A stretch of DNA of 6,803 nucleotides from a bacterium (GTDB lineage: Bacteria; CBDUZB01; JAGLHV01), in NCBI GenBank assembly GCA_023132075.1, contig JAGLYT010000087.1:1-6803 (forward strand), read 5' to 3'. Position 1 is the stretch's first letter. Each line of letters begins with the position of its first letter. The notes beneath the pieces are model-generated. The model worked only from the letters and a program-made list of their open reading frames with translations, did not search any database and was not told the origin of the DNA. Both the position numbers and the translations under genes were made by a program. Shown one piece after another: positions 1 to 6,803 of this stretch.

Positions 1-2676
1 GACTTTGATGGAGACCAGATGGCAGTACATGTTCCCTTATCCCTGGAAGCGCAAATGGAAGCAAGGGTTTTAATGCTGGCCAGTAATAATATTTTATCAC
101 CTTCTAACGGAAAGTCCATTGTAACACCTTCTCAGGATATGGTATTAGGATGTTGTTATTTAACCAAAGAAAAGAAGGGTGATTTAGGAAACGGTAAAGT
201 ATTTGCTTGTAATGGAGAAGCGTTAAGTGCTTACGACAATAAAAGATTAAGCTTGCATGCTAAAATAAAAGTCAGGATTTCATCGGGTGAACTAATAGAG
301 ACTACTGTGGGCCGGATTATTTTTAATGAAATTGTTCCCCCCGAAATGGGATTTGTAAATAGAACCGTTAAGAAAAAAGATTTAGGCCGATTGGTAGAAC
401 TTTGTTTTAAAAAGTTGGGCACGTATAAAACGACCTTGTTGTTGGATAATATAAAAAAGTTGGGTTATAAATATGCGACATTGGCGGGGGTATCGATTTC
501 TTTAAGAGATATGAAAACGCCTAAGGCTAAAAACGAAATGATTAATGTGGCAAAAAAAGAAGTAAAAGAAATTGAAATGCAATATAAAAGGGGATTTATT
601 ACCGATACGGAACGATATAACAAGGTAATTGATATTTGGACTCATGTTACCGATAAAATTTCTAATAGTATGTTTGACGGTTTGAGAGAAGAAGAGGAAG
701 AAAATTATCATCCTGATTTACCCAAGTTTAATCCTATTTATATGATGGCTGATTCAGGAGCGAGAGGAAGCAGGCAGCAGATTAGACAACTAGCCGGTAT
801 GAGGGGGTTAATGGCGAAACCTCAGAAGAAAATTACCGGACAGATAGGAGAGATTATCGAATCACCTATTGTGGCTAATTTTAGAGAAGGATTAACGGTT
901 TTGGAATACTTTATTTCTACTCATGGGGGAAGGAAAGGGTTGGCTGATACGGCTTTAAAAACAGCAGATGCGGGTTATTTAACCCGGAGATTGGTAGATG
1001 TTGCTCATGATGTAGTAGTAAATACATATGATTGTGGAACGATAAACGGGATAAAAGTGGGGGCTTTACAGGAAGGTGATGAAGTAGTAGAGTCTTTATT
1101 GGAACGGGTAGTAGGCAGAGTAAGTTTGGATAATGTAGTAAATCTTTTAACAGATGAAGTAATTATTACCGTTGGTGAACTGATTAGTGAAGAAAAAGCC
1201 AGGGAAATTGAAAAAGCCGGCATTGAGAAAATAAGAATTCGTTCTGTTTTAACCTGTGAAGCGAAACAAGGTGTTTGTGCTAAATGTTATGGACTAAATT
1301 TGGCGACGGGAAAGGAAGTAGGAATAGGGGAAGCTGTGGGAATTATTGCGGCCCAATCTATCGGAGAGCCGGGAACTCAGCTTACTTTGAGAACTTTTCA
1401 TATAGGGGGAACGGCCAGTCGGGTTATTTTGCGTTCTTCCGTGCAAGCTAAGAAAGAAGGAAAACTAAAGTTTTCTAATATTAAAAGTATAAAGGACAAA
1501 GAAGGGCAATGGGTTGTAGTTAGTCGAAATGGCGAAATAATTATTAGAGAGTCCGGCAGCAGTAAGGAGAAAGAACATTACTATGTTCCTTATGGAGCAA
1601 AATTAAAAGTTCGGGAAGGGAAACAAGTTAAAAAAGGAGAGTTGATTGCAGAATGGGATCCCTATAGTTTACCTATTGTTTCCGAATTTAATGGAAAAAT
1701 AAAACTAGTGGATATTGAAGAAGGAATAACTGTTCACAAAGAGATAAATAGAATTACTGGTTTGGAAGAAAGAGTAATTATTAGTTATAAAACGGAAAAA
1801 CTTCAGCCTCGAATTGCTATTGTGGATAAGAAAAAGAAAGAGTTGATTTCTTATCCGTTACCGGTAGATACTCATATTGATGCCTATGGTGGAAGTGAGG
1901 TATTTCCCGGAGATGTTTTAGCAAAGATTCCACAGGAAGTCTCAAAAACCAGAGATATTACCGGGGGGTTACCCCGGGTAGCTGAATTATTTGAAGCACG
2001 TAAACCTAAAAATTGTGCACTTATTTCTGAGATTGACGGCAGGGTACGGTTAGGGACGACTACTAAGGGGGTAATGAAAATAGTAGTTGAAAATCAATCG
2101 GGGATGACACGTGAATACATTGTTCCTCACGGCAAACATCTGGTAATTTATGAAGGGGATCAGGTAAGAGTGGGAGAACCTTTGACTGACGGGTCTATAA
2201 ATCCCCATGATATATTGAGGGTAAAGGGAGACAAGGAAGTTCAGGAATATTTAGTTAATGAAATACAAGAGGTTTATCGCCTGCAGGGGGTAATTATCAA
2301 CGATAAACACATTGAGGCAATTGTACGACAAATGTTACTTAATGTGAGAATTGAAAAAAGTGGGGACACCGAATTATTAGCAGGTGAAACAGTAAATAAA
2401 TTTAAGTTTCAGGAAGAGAATAAAAGAGTAGAAAAAAAACAAGGGGAATCGGCTGTGGCGTATCCTATACTTTTGGGGATAACGAAAGCTTCTTTATCCA
2501 GTGAAAGTTTTATTTCTGCTGCTTCTTTTCAGGAGACTACCCGGGTTTTAACCGAAGCCGCCGTGCAGGGACAAAAAGATACTTTGAAGGGTTTAAAGGA
2601 AAATATTATTATCGGGCATCTTATTCCTGCCGGTACAGGTATATTGGCGAGAAAGAACGGTTTAAAAGATAGATAA
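1..2676 (+). CDS. rpoC: DNA-directed RNA polymerase subunit beta' (3' part; 5' end outside window)
   Basis: Catalytic large subunit of bacterial RNA polymerase. The fragment has 891 residues plus TAA and opens exactly in the active-site motif DFDGD, whose three Asp bind the catalytic Mg2+; about 450 N-terminal residues (zinc ribbon, clamp) lie upstream. In window residue numbers: secondary-channel rim helices ~178-225, where GreA/DksA-type factors bind; ADSGARGS at 250-257; bridge helix ~304-336 with HGGRKG at 308-313; zinc-site cysteines 345, 419, 426 and 429; trigger loop [11 protein letters not shown] at 460-470 with catalytic-type His467; an SI3-type insertion ~471-650 made of beta-rich sandwich-barrel-like sequence; DITGGLPRV at 652-660; and the C-terminal core RLQGVxINDKHIExIVRQML. 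From DFDGD to the stop E. coli has ~948 residues, so this one is slightly shorter, mostly at the C-terminus. A ~7-residue extension relative to E. coli follows MAKP (274). The Gly310 and Leu463 variants are described in the findings. No frameshift is seen. Confidence 0.98.
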   Translation, partial: DFDGDQMAVHVPLSLEAQMEARVLMLASNNILSPSNGKSIVTPSQDMVLGCCYLTKEKKGDLGNGKVFACNGEALSAYDNKRLSLHAKIKVRISSGELIETTVGRIIFNEIVPPEMGFVNRTVKKKDLGRLVELCFKKLGTYKTTLLLDNIKKLGYKYATLAGVSISLRDMKTPKAKNEMINVAKKEVKEIEMQYKRGFITDTERYNKVIDIWTHVTDKISNSMFDGLREEEEENYHPDLPKFNPIYMMADSGARGSRQQIRQLAGMRGLMAKPQKKITGQIGEIIESPIVANFREGLTVLEYFISTHGGRKGLADTALKTADAGYLTRRLVDVAHDVVVNTYDCGTINGIKVGALQEGDEVVESLLERVVGRVSLDNVVNLLTDEVIITVGELISEEKAREIEKAGIEKIRIRSVLTCEAKQGVCAKCYGLNLATGKEVGIGEAVGIIAAQSIGEPGTQLTLRTFHIGGTASRVILRSSVQAKKEGKLKFSNIKSIKDKEGQWVVVSRNGEIIIRESGSSKEKEHYYVPYGAKLKVREGKQVKKGELIAEWDPYSLPIVSEFNGKIKLVDIEEGITVHKEINRITGLEERVIISYKTEKLQPRIAIVDKKKKELISYPLPVDTHIDAYGGSEVFPGDVLAKIPQEVSKTRDITGGLPRVAELFEARKPKNCALISEIDGRVRLGTTTKGVMKIVVENQSGMTREYIVPHGKHLVIYEGDQVRVGEPLTDGSINPHDILRVKGDKEVQEYLVNEIQEVYRLQGVIINDKHIEAIVRQMLLNVRIEKSGDTELLAGETVNKFKFQEENKRVEKKQGESAVAYPILLGITKASLSSESFISAASFQETTRVLTEAAVQGQKDTLKGLKENIIIGHLIPAGTGILARKNGLKDR
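1959..1980 (+). repeat. GC-rich inverted repeat inside rpoC
   Basis: The arm TACC-GGGG (1959-1966) pairs with CCCC-GGTA (1972-1975 and 1977-1980), with one bulged G at 1976 and a five-base loop GGTTA. It lies in the codons for the conserved TGGLPRV motif just after the SI3 insertion. Conserved Gly-Gly-Leu-Pro-Arg codons readily form such a structure, so it may be a by-product of coding. It has no T-tract and is inside an essential gene, so it is not a terminator. Confidence 0.5.
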
Positions 2677-2682
2677 AGGAGA
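2675..2682 (+). promoter_or_regulatory. rpsL ribosome binding site overlapping the rpoC stop codon
   Basis: AAAGGAGA begins within the rpoC TAA (2674-2676) and its AGGAG core ends eight bases before the rpsL ATG at 2690. The gene gap is only 13 nt. A ribosome ending on rpoC would sit over the rpsL initiation site, so the two genes are probably co-transcribed and translationally coupled. There is no room for a separate rpsL promoter except inside rpoC. Confidence 0.85.
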
Positions 2683-2689
2683 AGACATT

Positions 2690-3076
2690 ATGCCGACAAT
2701 TAATCAATTGGTTTCAAAGGGAAGAAAGAAGATGAAGAAAAAAGAAAGAACCCCTGCTTTGTCTAATTCACCTCAAAGGAGGGGTGTGTGCATAAGGGTT
2801 TATACTACTACCCCTAAAAAACCAAATTCAGCATTGCGTAAAGTAGCACGGGTAAAGTTGACTAGTGGAGTGGAAGTGACTGCTTATATTCCGGGTATTG
2901 GGCATAATTTACAAGAACATTCTATTGTAATGATTAGGGGTGGAAGGGTTAAGGATTTGCCGGGAGTGCGTTATCATATTGTAAGAGGAGTGATGGATAC
3001 TATCGGGGTAGCAGACCGAAAACAATCTCGGTCTAAATATGGAGCTAAGGCTCCTAAGGGAAAAGGTTCCAAATAA
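2690..3076 (+). CDS. rpsL: 30S ribosomal protein S12
   Basis: S12 sits at the decoding centre of the small subunit and helps govern tRNA selection accuracy. The 128-residue protein starts MPTINQLV and carries the family landmarks [12 protein letters not shown] (41-52), GHNLQEHS (71-78) and [13 protein letters not shown] (84-96). Residues tied to streptomycin resistance in E. coli (Lys43, Lys88 and Pro91 counting Met) have the wild-type, sensitive identity. Asp89, the site that RimO methylthiolates in E. coli, is present. Length fits the usual 123-130 residues, with a short basic tail ending KGKGSK. The ATG has a good Shine-Dalgarno eight bases upstream and the N-terminus matches the family, so the start is secure. 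Ile codons are mainly ATT (6 ATT, 1 ATA, 1 ATC), unlike tuf downstream. Confidence 0.99.
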   Translation: MPTINQLVSKGRKKMKKKERTPALSNSPQRRGVCIRVYTTTPKKPNSALRKVARVKLTSGVEVTAYIPGIGHNLQEHSIVMIRGGRVKDLPGVRYHIVRGVMDTIGVADRKQSRSKYGAKAPKGKGSK

Positions 3077-3081
3077 CGTGT

Positions 3082-3110
3082 GTTTAAGAAACAAATTTTT
3101 GGTTGTAAAC
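3082..3110 (+). promoter_or_regulatory. weak hairpin in the rpsL-rpsG spacer, possible S7 regulatory site
   Basis: In the 50-nt spacer (3077-3126), GTTTA (3082-3086) pairs with TAAAC (3106-3110). Inside it, AAC (3090-3092) can pair with GTT (3102-3104), or CAA (3092-3094) with TTG (3099-3101). In E. coli the S7 protein binds the rpsL-rpsG intercistronic mRNA and represses translation of its own operon. The position here is equivalent, but the spacer is shorter, the stem is AT-rich and no 16S rRNA mimicry is obvious. This is a structural observation with an inferred role. Confidence 0.25.
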
Positions 3111-3115
3111 GGTAA

Positions 3116-3121
3116 GGGAGG
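3116..3121 (+). promoter_or_regulatory. rpsG ribosome binding site (supports GTG start)
   Basis: GGGAGG ends five bases before GTG at 3127. This site selects GTG over the in-frame ATG at 3151 (residue 9), which has no Shine-Dalgarno at a workable distance and would remove the basic N-terminal tail. Confidence 0.8.
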
Positions 3122-3126
3122 AAAAA

Positions 3127-3603
3127 GTGTCTAGAAAAGCAAAAAAAACAATGGTAAAAAGAGAGACGGTTCCGGATTATAAATATAATAGTTTAATGGT
3201 GAGTCACTTCATTAAAAACATAATGAAATCAGGAAAAAAAAGTGTGGCTGATACAATATTTTATAAGGCTATGGATGCTATTAAAGAAAAAACAAAAGAG
3301 GACCCGATGCAGATTTTGGGGCGTGCTATGGAAAATGTAAAGCCCCTCCTGGAAGTGAAGTCCCGCAGAGTGGGGGGAGCTACATACCAGGTACCGATAG
3401 AAGTAAGTCCCCGTCGTTCCGTTTCTATAGCTATACGATGGATTACTAATTATGCATTGGCGCGAACGGGAAAATCTTTTGCGGAAAGATTAGCGGAAGA
3501 ATTGATTGAGGCTGCCCGCAATCAGGGTGCGGCAGTGAAAAAGAAAGAGGATACGCATAAAATGGCGGAAGCTAATAAAGCTTTTGCTCACTATCGATGG
3601 TAA
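3127..3603 (+). CDS. rpsG: 30S ribosomal protein S7
   Basis: S7 is a primary binder of the 3' major domain of 16S rRNA; it nucleates assembly of the 30S head and lies by the mRNA exit and E-site tRNA. The 158-residue protein matches the family length of about 156. It has a basic N-terminal tail, then VPDYKYNSLMVSHFIKNIM (15-33), the conserved LEVKSRRVGGATYQVP (75-90), the segment around RWITNYA, and the diagnostic C-terminus KKKEDTHKMAEANKAFAHYRW-type ending in AHYRW. Translation begins at GTG with a Shine-Dalgarno five bases upstream. A run of eight A (3141-3148) lies just after the start, encoding Lys-Lys within the tail. It sits 50 nt after rpsL and 58 nt before fusA, the usual str operon order. 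Ile codons split evenly (5 ATA, 5 ATT). Confidence 0.98.
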   Translation: MSRKAKKTMVKRETVPDYKYNSLMVSHFIKNIMKSGKKSVADTIFYKAMDAIKEKTKEDPMQILGRAMENVKPLLEVKSRRVGGATYQVPIEVSPRRSVSIAIRWITNYALARTGKSFAERLAEELIEAARNQGAAVKKKEDTHKMAEANKAFAHYRW

Positions 3604-3611
3604 ATAGGATT

Positions 3612-3641
3612 TTTAAATCGGAATTTAGATCAGGATATAAT
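3612..3641 (+). promoter_or_regulatory. promoter-like element before fusA (low confidence)
   Basis: A perfect -10 hexamer TATAAT lies at 3636-3641, with TTTAAA (3612-3617, four of six matches to TTGACA) 18 bases upstream. Transcription would begin near 3648, inside the fusA Shine-Dalgarno, leaving a leader of about 14 nt that lacks part of the binding site. The spacer is AT-rich, so the match may be chance. Confidence 0.2.
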
Positions 3642-3644
3642 TAC

Positions 3645-3651
3645 AAAGGGG
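3645..3651 (+). promoter_or_regulatory. fusA ribosome binding site, modest
   Basis: AAAGGGG ends ten bases before the ATG at 3662. It lacks the GGAGG core and is the weakest Shine-Dalgarno of the four in the window. The bases between it and the start are nearly all A and T, which favours an unstructured start region. Confidence 0.7.
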
Positions 3652-3661
3652 TTTTTTAAAA

Positions 3662-5752
3662 ATGGGAAGAGCGGTAGAATTAGAAAAAACGAGAAATATA
3701 GGGATTATTGCTCACATTGATGCCGGGAAAACTACGACTTCAGAGCGGATCCTTTATTATACGGGTAAGATATATAAAATAGGTGAAGTTCACGATGGTA
3801 ATGCTACTATGGATTGGATGGAGCAGGAACAGGAGCGGGGAATAACGATAACTTCTGCTGCTACAACCTGCCAATGGAAAGATTGGTGGATTAACATTAT
3901 TGATACCCCCGGACATATAGATTTTACGGCTGAGGTAGAAAGGTCTCTAAGGGTATTAGATGGGGCGGTAGTGATATTTTGTGCCGTTGGCGGTGTTGAG
4001 CCGCAGTCGGAAACGGTATGGCATCAGGCGGATAAATATGGTGTTCCGCGAATGATTTTTGTAAATAAAATGGATAGAGTGGGTGCGGATTTTTTTGGTG
4101 TGGTGGAACAAATGAAAGAGCGGTTATCCAATAGTGTGGTACCGATTCAGTTGCCGTTAGGAAAAGAGGAAAATTTTTCCGGGGTAATTGATTTAATAAG
4201 AATGAAAGCACGTGTTTATGAGGGAGAGGATTTTGGGGTTACTTTTAAAACAACGGATATTCCTGAGGAGTATGCAAAAATCAGTAAAGAATATCATGAC
4301 AAGCTTGTTGAGGCGATTTCTGATGTTGATGATGATGTATTGGAGAAATATTTGGAAGGCAAACAAATAACTGAGGAAGATTTAATTTGGGGGATTAGAA
4401 AAGCAACGCTTAGTTATAAAATAGTTCCGGTTTTATGCGGATCTGCTTTTAAAAATAAAGGGATACAATTTTTATTAGATGATATCGGTAATTTCCTTCC
4501 TTCACCGGTGGATGTTCCTTCAGTTAAAGGGGTTAATCCTGATACAGAAAAGGAAGAGAAAAGGTTAGTAAGAGATGATGCGCCTTTTTCCGGGGTGGTT
4601 TTTAAAATTATGAGTGACGTGTATGTAGGACGGCTTTCTTTTTTGAGAGTTTATTCGGGAGTTATAAAAAGAGGGGAGACAGTATATAATGTTTCCCGGG
4701 GGAAAAAGGAAAGAATAACTAAAATTCTTCGTATGCATGCTAACCGTAGAGAGAATATAGAAGAGGCATATGCCGGAGATATTATAGCTGTGGTAGGGTT
4801 GAAGGATACTGTTACCGGGAATACTTTATGTGATGAGAAGGTTCCTATTGTTTTTGGTTTGATTTCTTTCCCCGAACCGGTAATTTCTTTAGCCATTGAA
4901 CCTAAAACTAAAAAGGATGAGGAAAAGATGGGTTTGGCGTTACATCGTTTGGCAGAGGAGGATCCTACTTTTAAGCTTAAATATGACACAGAAACAGGAC
5001 AGACTATAATTTCAGGAATGGGAGAATTACATTTGGATGTTTTGATAAGTCGTATGGGAAGGGAGTTTGGGGTGGAAGCAAATGTAGGAAATCCCCATGT
5101 GTCTTATCGGGAAACGATTAGAAAATCAGTAAGGCAGGAAGGGAAATATATTCGTCAAAGTGGTGGCCGGGGACAGTATGGACATGTTTGGTTGGATATA
5201 GAGCCGCAGGAAAAAGGAAAAGGATTTGAGTTTGTAAACAAAATTGTAGGAGGGTCTATTCCCAGGGAATATATTTCTACAATAGAGAAAGGAATAATAA
5301 AAGAATTGGAGACAGGTTCTTTGGGGGGATATCAAGTTATAGATGTGAAGGTTGCCCTGATTGATGGGTCCTATCATGACGTTGATTCTTCGGATATAGC
5401 GTACAATGTAGCAGCTTCTTTAGCAATACGGGATGGAGTTAAAAGAGCTGATCCCGTTCTTCTGGAACCTATTATGAAAATAGAGGTTATAACGGTTAAA
5501 GAATATATGGGTGATGTGATAGGAGATTTGAGTTCAAGAAGAGGCAAAGTGGAAGACATTAATGAAAGAGGAAAAACCCATATCATAAAGGGAAGTGTTC
5601 CTTTATCTGAAATGTTCGGATATGCAACCGGTTTGAGGTCGCTTACCCAGGGAAGAGCTACTTATTCAATGGAACCTTTATGTTATAAAGAGGTTCCGGG
5701 AGATATTGCTAAAAAGCTGGTAGGTGAACTGGAATTAGTTTCAAAAAAATAA
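3662..5752 (+). CDS. fusA: translation elongation factor G
   Basis: EF-G is a cytosolic GTPase that drives tRNA-mRNA translocation and, with ribosome recycling factor, splits post-termination ribosomes. The protein has 696 residues, close to the usual 690-704. Domain I has the P-loop AHIDAGKT (17-24), switch I RGITITSA (59-66), DTPGH (81-85) with catalytic His85, NKMD (135-138) and GSA (260-262). Domain II follows from about 300 ([23 protein letters not shown] region). Domain III includes the [10 protein letters not shown] motif around the fusidic acid pocket. Domain IV has [21 protein letters not shown] and the tip [10 protein letters not shown] with His572, equivalent to E. coli His583. Domain V ends [18 protein letters not shown]. 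All motifs expected of a translocation-competent EF-G are intact, so this is the main copy rather than a specialised paralogue. It lies between rpsG and tuf, as in the str operon. Codon use is mixed (Ile: 28 ATA, 30 ATT, 4 ATC by hand count). Confidence 0.99.
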   Translation: MGRAVELEKTRNIGIIAHIDAGKTTTSERILYYTGKIYKIGEVHDGNATMDWMEQEQERGITITSAATTCQWKDWWINIIDTPGHIDFTAEVERSLRVLDGAVVIFCAVGGVEPQSETVWHQADKYGVPRMIFVNKMDRVGADFFGVVEQMKERLSNSVVPIQLPLGKEENFSGVIDLIRMKARVYEGEDFGVTFKTTDIPEEYAKISKEYHDKLVEAISDVDDDVLEKYLEGKQITEEDLIWGIRKATLSYKIVPVLCGSAFKNKGIQFLLDDIGNFLPSPVDVPSVKGVNPDTEKEEKRLVRDDAPFSGVVFKIMSDVYVGRLSFLRVYSGVIKRGETVYNVSRGKKERITKILRMHANRRENIEEAYAGDIIAVVGLKDTVTGNTLCDEKVPIVFGLISFPEPVISLAIEPKTKKDEEKMGLALHRLAEEDPTFKLKYDTETGQTIISGMGELHLDVLISRMGREFGVEANVGNPHVSYRETIRKSVRQEGKYIRQSGGRGQYGHVWLDIEPQEKGKGFEFVNKIVGGSIPREYISTIEKGIIKELETGSLGGYQVIDVKVALIDGSYHDVDSSDIAYNVAASLAIRDGVKRADPVLLEPIMKIEVITVKEYMGDVIGDLSSRRGKVEDINERGKTHIIKGSVPLSEMFGYATGLRSLTQGRATYSMEPLCYKEVPGDIAKKLVGELELVSKK

Positions 5753-5768
5753 TATTTATTGATTACGT

Positions 5769-5777
5769 AAAGGAGGT
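5769..5777 (+). promoter_or_regulatory. tuf ribosome binding site, near-perfect
   Basis: AAAGGAGGT is a full-length complement to the usual 16S rRNA 3' end, and its GGAGG core ends nine bases before the tuf ATG at 5786. It is the strongest Shine-Dalgarno in the window, in keeping with EF-Tu being among the most abundant bacterial proteins. The fusA-tuf gap is 33 nt with no promoter or terminator that I can defend. Confidence 0.9.
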
Positions 5778-5785
5778 AACAAAAG

Positions 5786-6803
5786 ATGGCAAAAGAGAAA
5801 TTCGAGAGGACGAAACCACATGTAAACATAGGGACGATAGGGCATGTAGATCACGGAAAGACGACATTAACTGCGGCGATAACCCAATGTTTATCCAAGT
5901 CAGGAAATTCACAGGCGAAAGGGGTATGGGATATAGATAATGCCCCGGAAGAAAAAGAACGGGGAGTAACGATAAATGTAGCCCATGTAGAATATGAGAC
6001 AGGGGAACGGCATTATGCGCATATAGATTGTCCCGGGCATGCGGATTATATAAAAAACATGATAACGGGTTCGGCGCAGATGGACGGGGCGATATTGGTA
6101 GTAAGTGCGACGGATGGACCGATGCCGCAGACGCGGGAGCATATACTATTGGCACGGCAGGTAGGGGTACCGTATATAGTAGTGTTTTTAAATAAAACGG
6201 ATCAGGTGGATGATGCTGAGTTATTGGACTTAGTGGAATTGGAAGTAAGGGAATTATTAAGCAAGTATGAATTTCCCGGGGATAAAGTGCCTGTAGTAAA
6301 AGGGTCGGCATTAGAGGCATTGAATTGTGGATGCGGAAAGAAGGAATGTGAAAAATGCGGGAATGTAATAAAGTTATTGGAAGAGACAGACAAATATATA
6401 CCGATCCCGAAACGCGAGGTGGAGAAGACGTTTTTAATGAGTGTGGAGGATGTATTTTCTATAACGGGAAGAGGGACAGTGGCGACAGGGCGGATAGAAC
6501 GTGGAAAGATAAAAGTCGGGGAAGCTGTAGAGATAGTGGGGATACATGAGACGAAGAAGAGTGTGGTGACCGGGGTAGAGATGTTTCGGAAGATATTGGA
6601 TGACGGGCAGGCGGGAGATAATGTAGGGTTGTTATTAAGAGGGATAGAAAAGAAAGATATAGAGCGTGGACAGGTAGTAGTGAAGCCGGGGTCAATAACA
6701 CCGCACACTAAATTCAAATGTCAGGTGTATATTTTGACCAAGGAAGAAGGAGGGAGGCACACACCGTTTTTCAAAGGGTATCGTCCGCAGTTTTATTTTC
6801 GGA
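5786..6803 (+). CDS. tuf: translation elongation factor Tu (3' end outside window)
   Basis: EF-Tu is the GTPase that carries aminoacyl-tRNA to the ribosomal A site. The visible part is 339 residues of about 400, starting [20 protein letters not shown]; the last ~60 residues of domain III are beyond the window. Domain I has the P-loop GHVDHGKT (19-26), switch [10 protein letters not shown] (59-67) with Mg2+-binding Thr62, DCPGH (81-85) with catalytic His85, NKTD (136-139) and SAL (174-176). An insertion then has cysteines 181, 183, 188 and 191 (CxC-x4-CxxC), a possible metal site. Domain II includes [17 protein letters not shown], and domain III begins near GSITPHTKF and runs to YRPQFYFR at the window edge. 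Switch I reads GVWDID where E. coli has AFDQID. Gln125, equivalent to a kirromycin-resistance site, is wild type. Codon use is unlike its neighbours: 22 of 24 Ile codons are ATA and 33 of 34 Val codons are GTA or GTG. Confidence 0.99.
   Translation, partial: MAKEKFERTKPHVNIGTIGHVDHGKTTLTAAITQCLSKSGNSQAKGVWDIDNAPEEKERGVTINVAHVEYETGERHYAHIDCPGHADYIKNMITGSAQMDGAILVVSATDGPMPQTREHILLARQVGVPYIVVFLNKTDQVDDAELLDLVELEVRELLSKYEFPGDKVPVVKGSALEALNCGCGKKECEKCGNVIKLLEETDKYIPIPKREVEKTFLMSVEDVFSITGRGTVATGRIERGKIKVGEAVEIVGIHETKKSVVTGVEMFRKILDDGQAGDNVGLLLRGIEKKDIERGQVVVKPGSITPHTKFKCQVYILTKEEGGRHTPFFKGYRPQFYFR

Noticed and set aside
231-1223. Minus-strand open frames of 60-72 codons opposite rpoC
   Set aside because: Short, low-complexity translations opposite an unambiguous conserved gene.
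1411-1950. The long low-similarity region in rpoC as an intein or foreign insertion
   Set aside because: It aligns with the SI3 insertion of E. coli beta' along its length and lacks intein splice-junction residues.
3924-5586. Several minus-strand open frames of 70-112 codons opposite fusA
   Set aside because: Shadows of fusA, which is intact across its whole length; no ribosome binding sites or domains support them.
5748-5760. Inverted repeat AATAA-TAT-TTATT at the fusA stop codon
   Set aside because: Only five A-T pairs, no GC stem and no T-tract after it; it overlaps the stop and is followed at once by the tuf ribosome binding site, so it is not a terminator.
5763-5770. Palindrome TTACGTAA before tuf
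   Set aside because: Eight bases are too few to call an operator, and it partly overlaps the Shine-Dalgarno.
5763-6320. A long open frame of ~185 codons on the minus strand opposite tuf
   Set aside because: The plus-strand tuf frame is certain. Purine-ending codons in tuf remove stop codons from the opposite strand. The predicted peptide is Pro/Leu/Ser/His-rich low-complexity sequence with no family resemblance.
6202-6717. A second minus-strand open frame of ~171 codons opposite tuf, plus a 64-codon plus-strand frame at 6355-6549
   Set aside because: Both overlap tuf completely in other frames, have biased compositions produced by the tuf codons, and lack a recognisable protein family.
1-6803. 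Possibility of a novel multi-gene system, mobile element or CRISPR array
   Set aside because: Nearly every base belongs to five recognisable housekeeping genes or to spacers under 60 nt; no direct repeats, transposase, integrase or tRNA-like segment was seen.

Overview
The window is a contiguous stretch of core transcription and translation genes, all on the + strand: the 3' two-thirds of rpoC (RNA polymerase beta'), then rpsL (ribosomal protein S12), rpsG (S7), fusA (elongation factor G) and the first ~85% of tuf (elongation factor Tu). This is the classical 'str' gene order joined directly to the end of the rpoBC cluster. Both outer genes are cut by the window edges. No mobile element, CRISPR array, RNA gene or defence-like cassette is visible, and I found no undescribed multi-gene system.

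Organism: a bacterium with AT-rich DNA, many more G than C on the coding strand, and TAA as the stop codon of all four genes that end here. RpoC carries a long (~180 residue) SI3-type insertion in the trigger loop, which is typical of Gram-negative-type lineages and absent from Bacillota and Thermus. EF-Tu carries a four-cysteine insertion that I remember from anaerobic Firmicutes-type EF-Tus. The mixture, with the direct rpoC-rpsL junction, suits a deep-branching or uncultivated Gram-negative phylum. I cannot name it from this sequence alone.

Layout: rpoC fragment 1-2676; a 13-nt gap with the rpsL ribosome binding site overlapping the rpoC stop; rpsL 2690-3076; a 50-nt spacer with a weak hairpin; rpsG 3127-3603 with a GTG start; a 58-nt spacer with a TATAAT-like element and a modest ribosome binding site; fusA 3662-5752; a 33-nt spacer with a near-perfect Shine-Dalgarno; and tuf from 5786 to the window end. 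There is no gene-free stretch above 60 nt and no convincing terminator, so co-transcription is likely. The products act together: beta' makes RNA, S12 and S7 build the decoding and mRNA-exit regions of the 30S subunit, EF-Tu delivers aminoacyl-tRNA and EF-G drives translocation.

What stands out is within the genes. tuf switches abruptly to codons ending in A or G (22 of 24 Ile codons are ATA), unlike its neighbours. RpoC has two active-site residues, one in the bridge helix and one in the trigger loop, that match eukaryotic RNA polymerase II rather than E. coli. EF-Tu has a Cys cluster and an unusual switch I.
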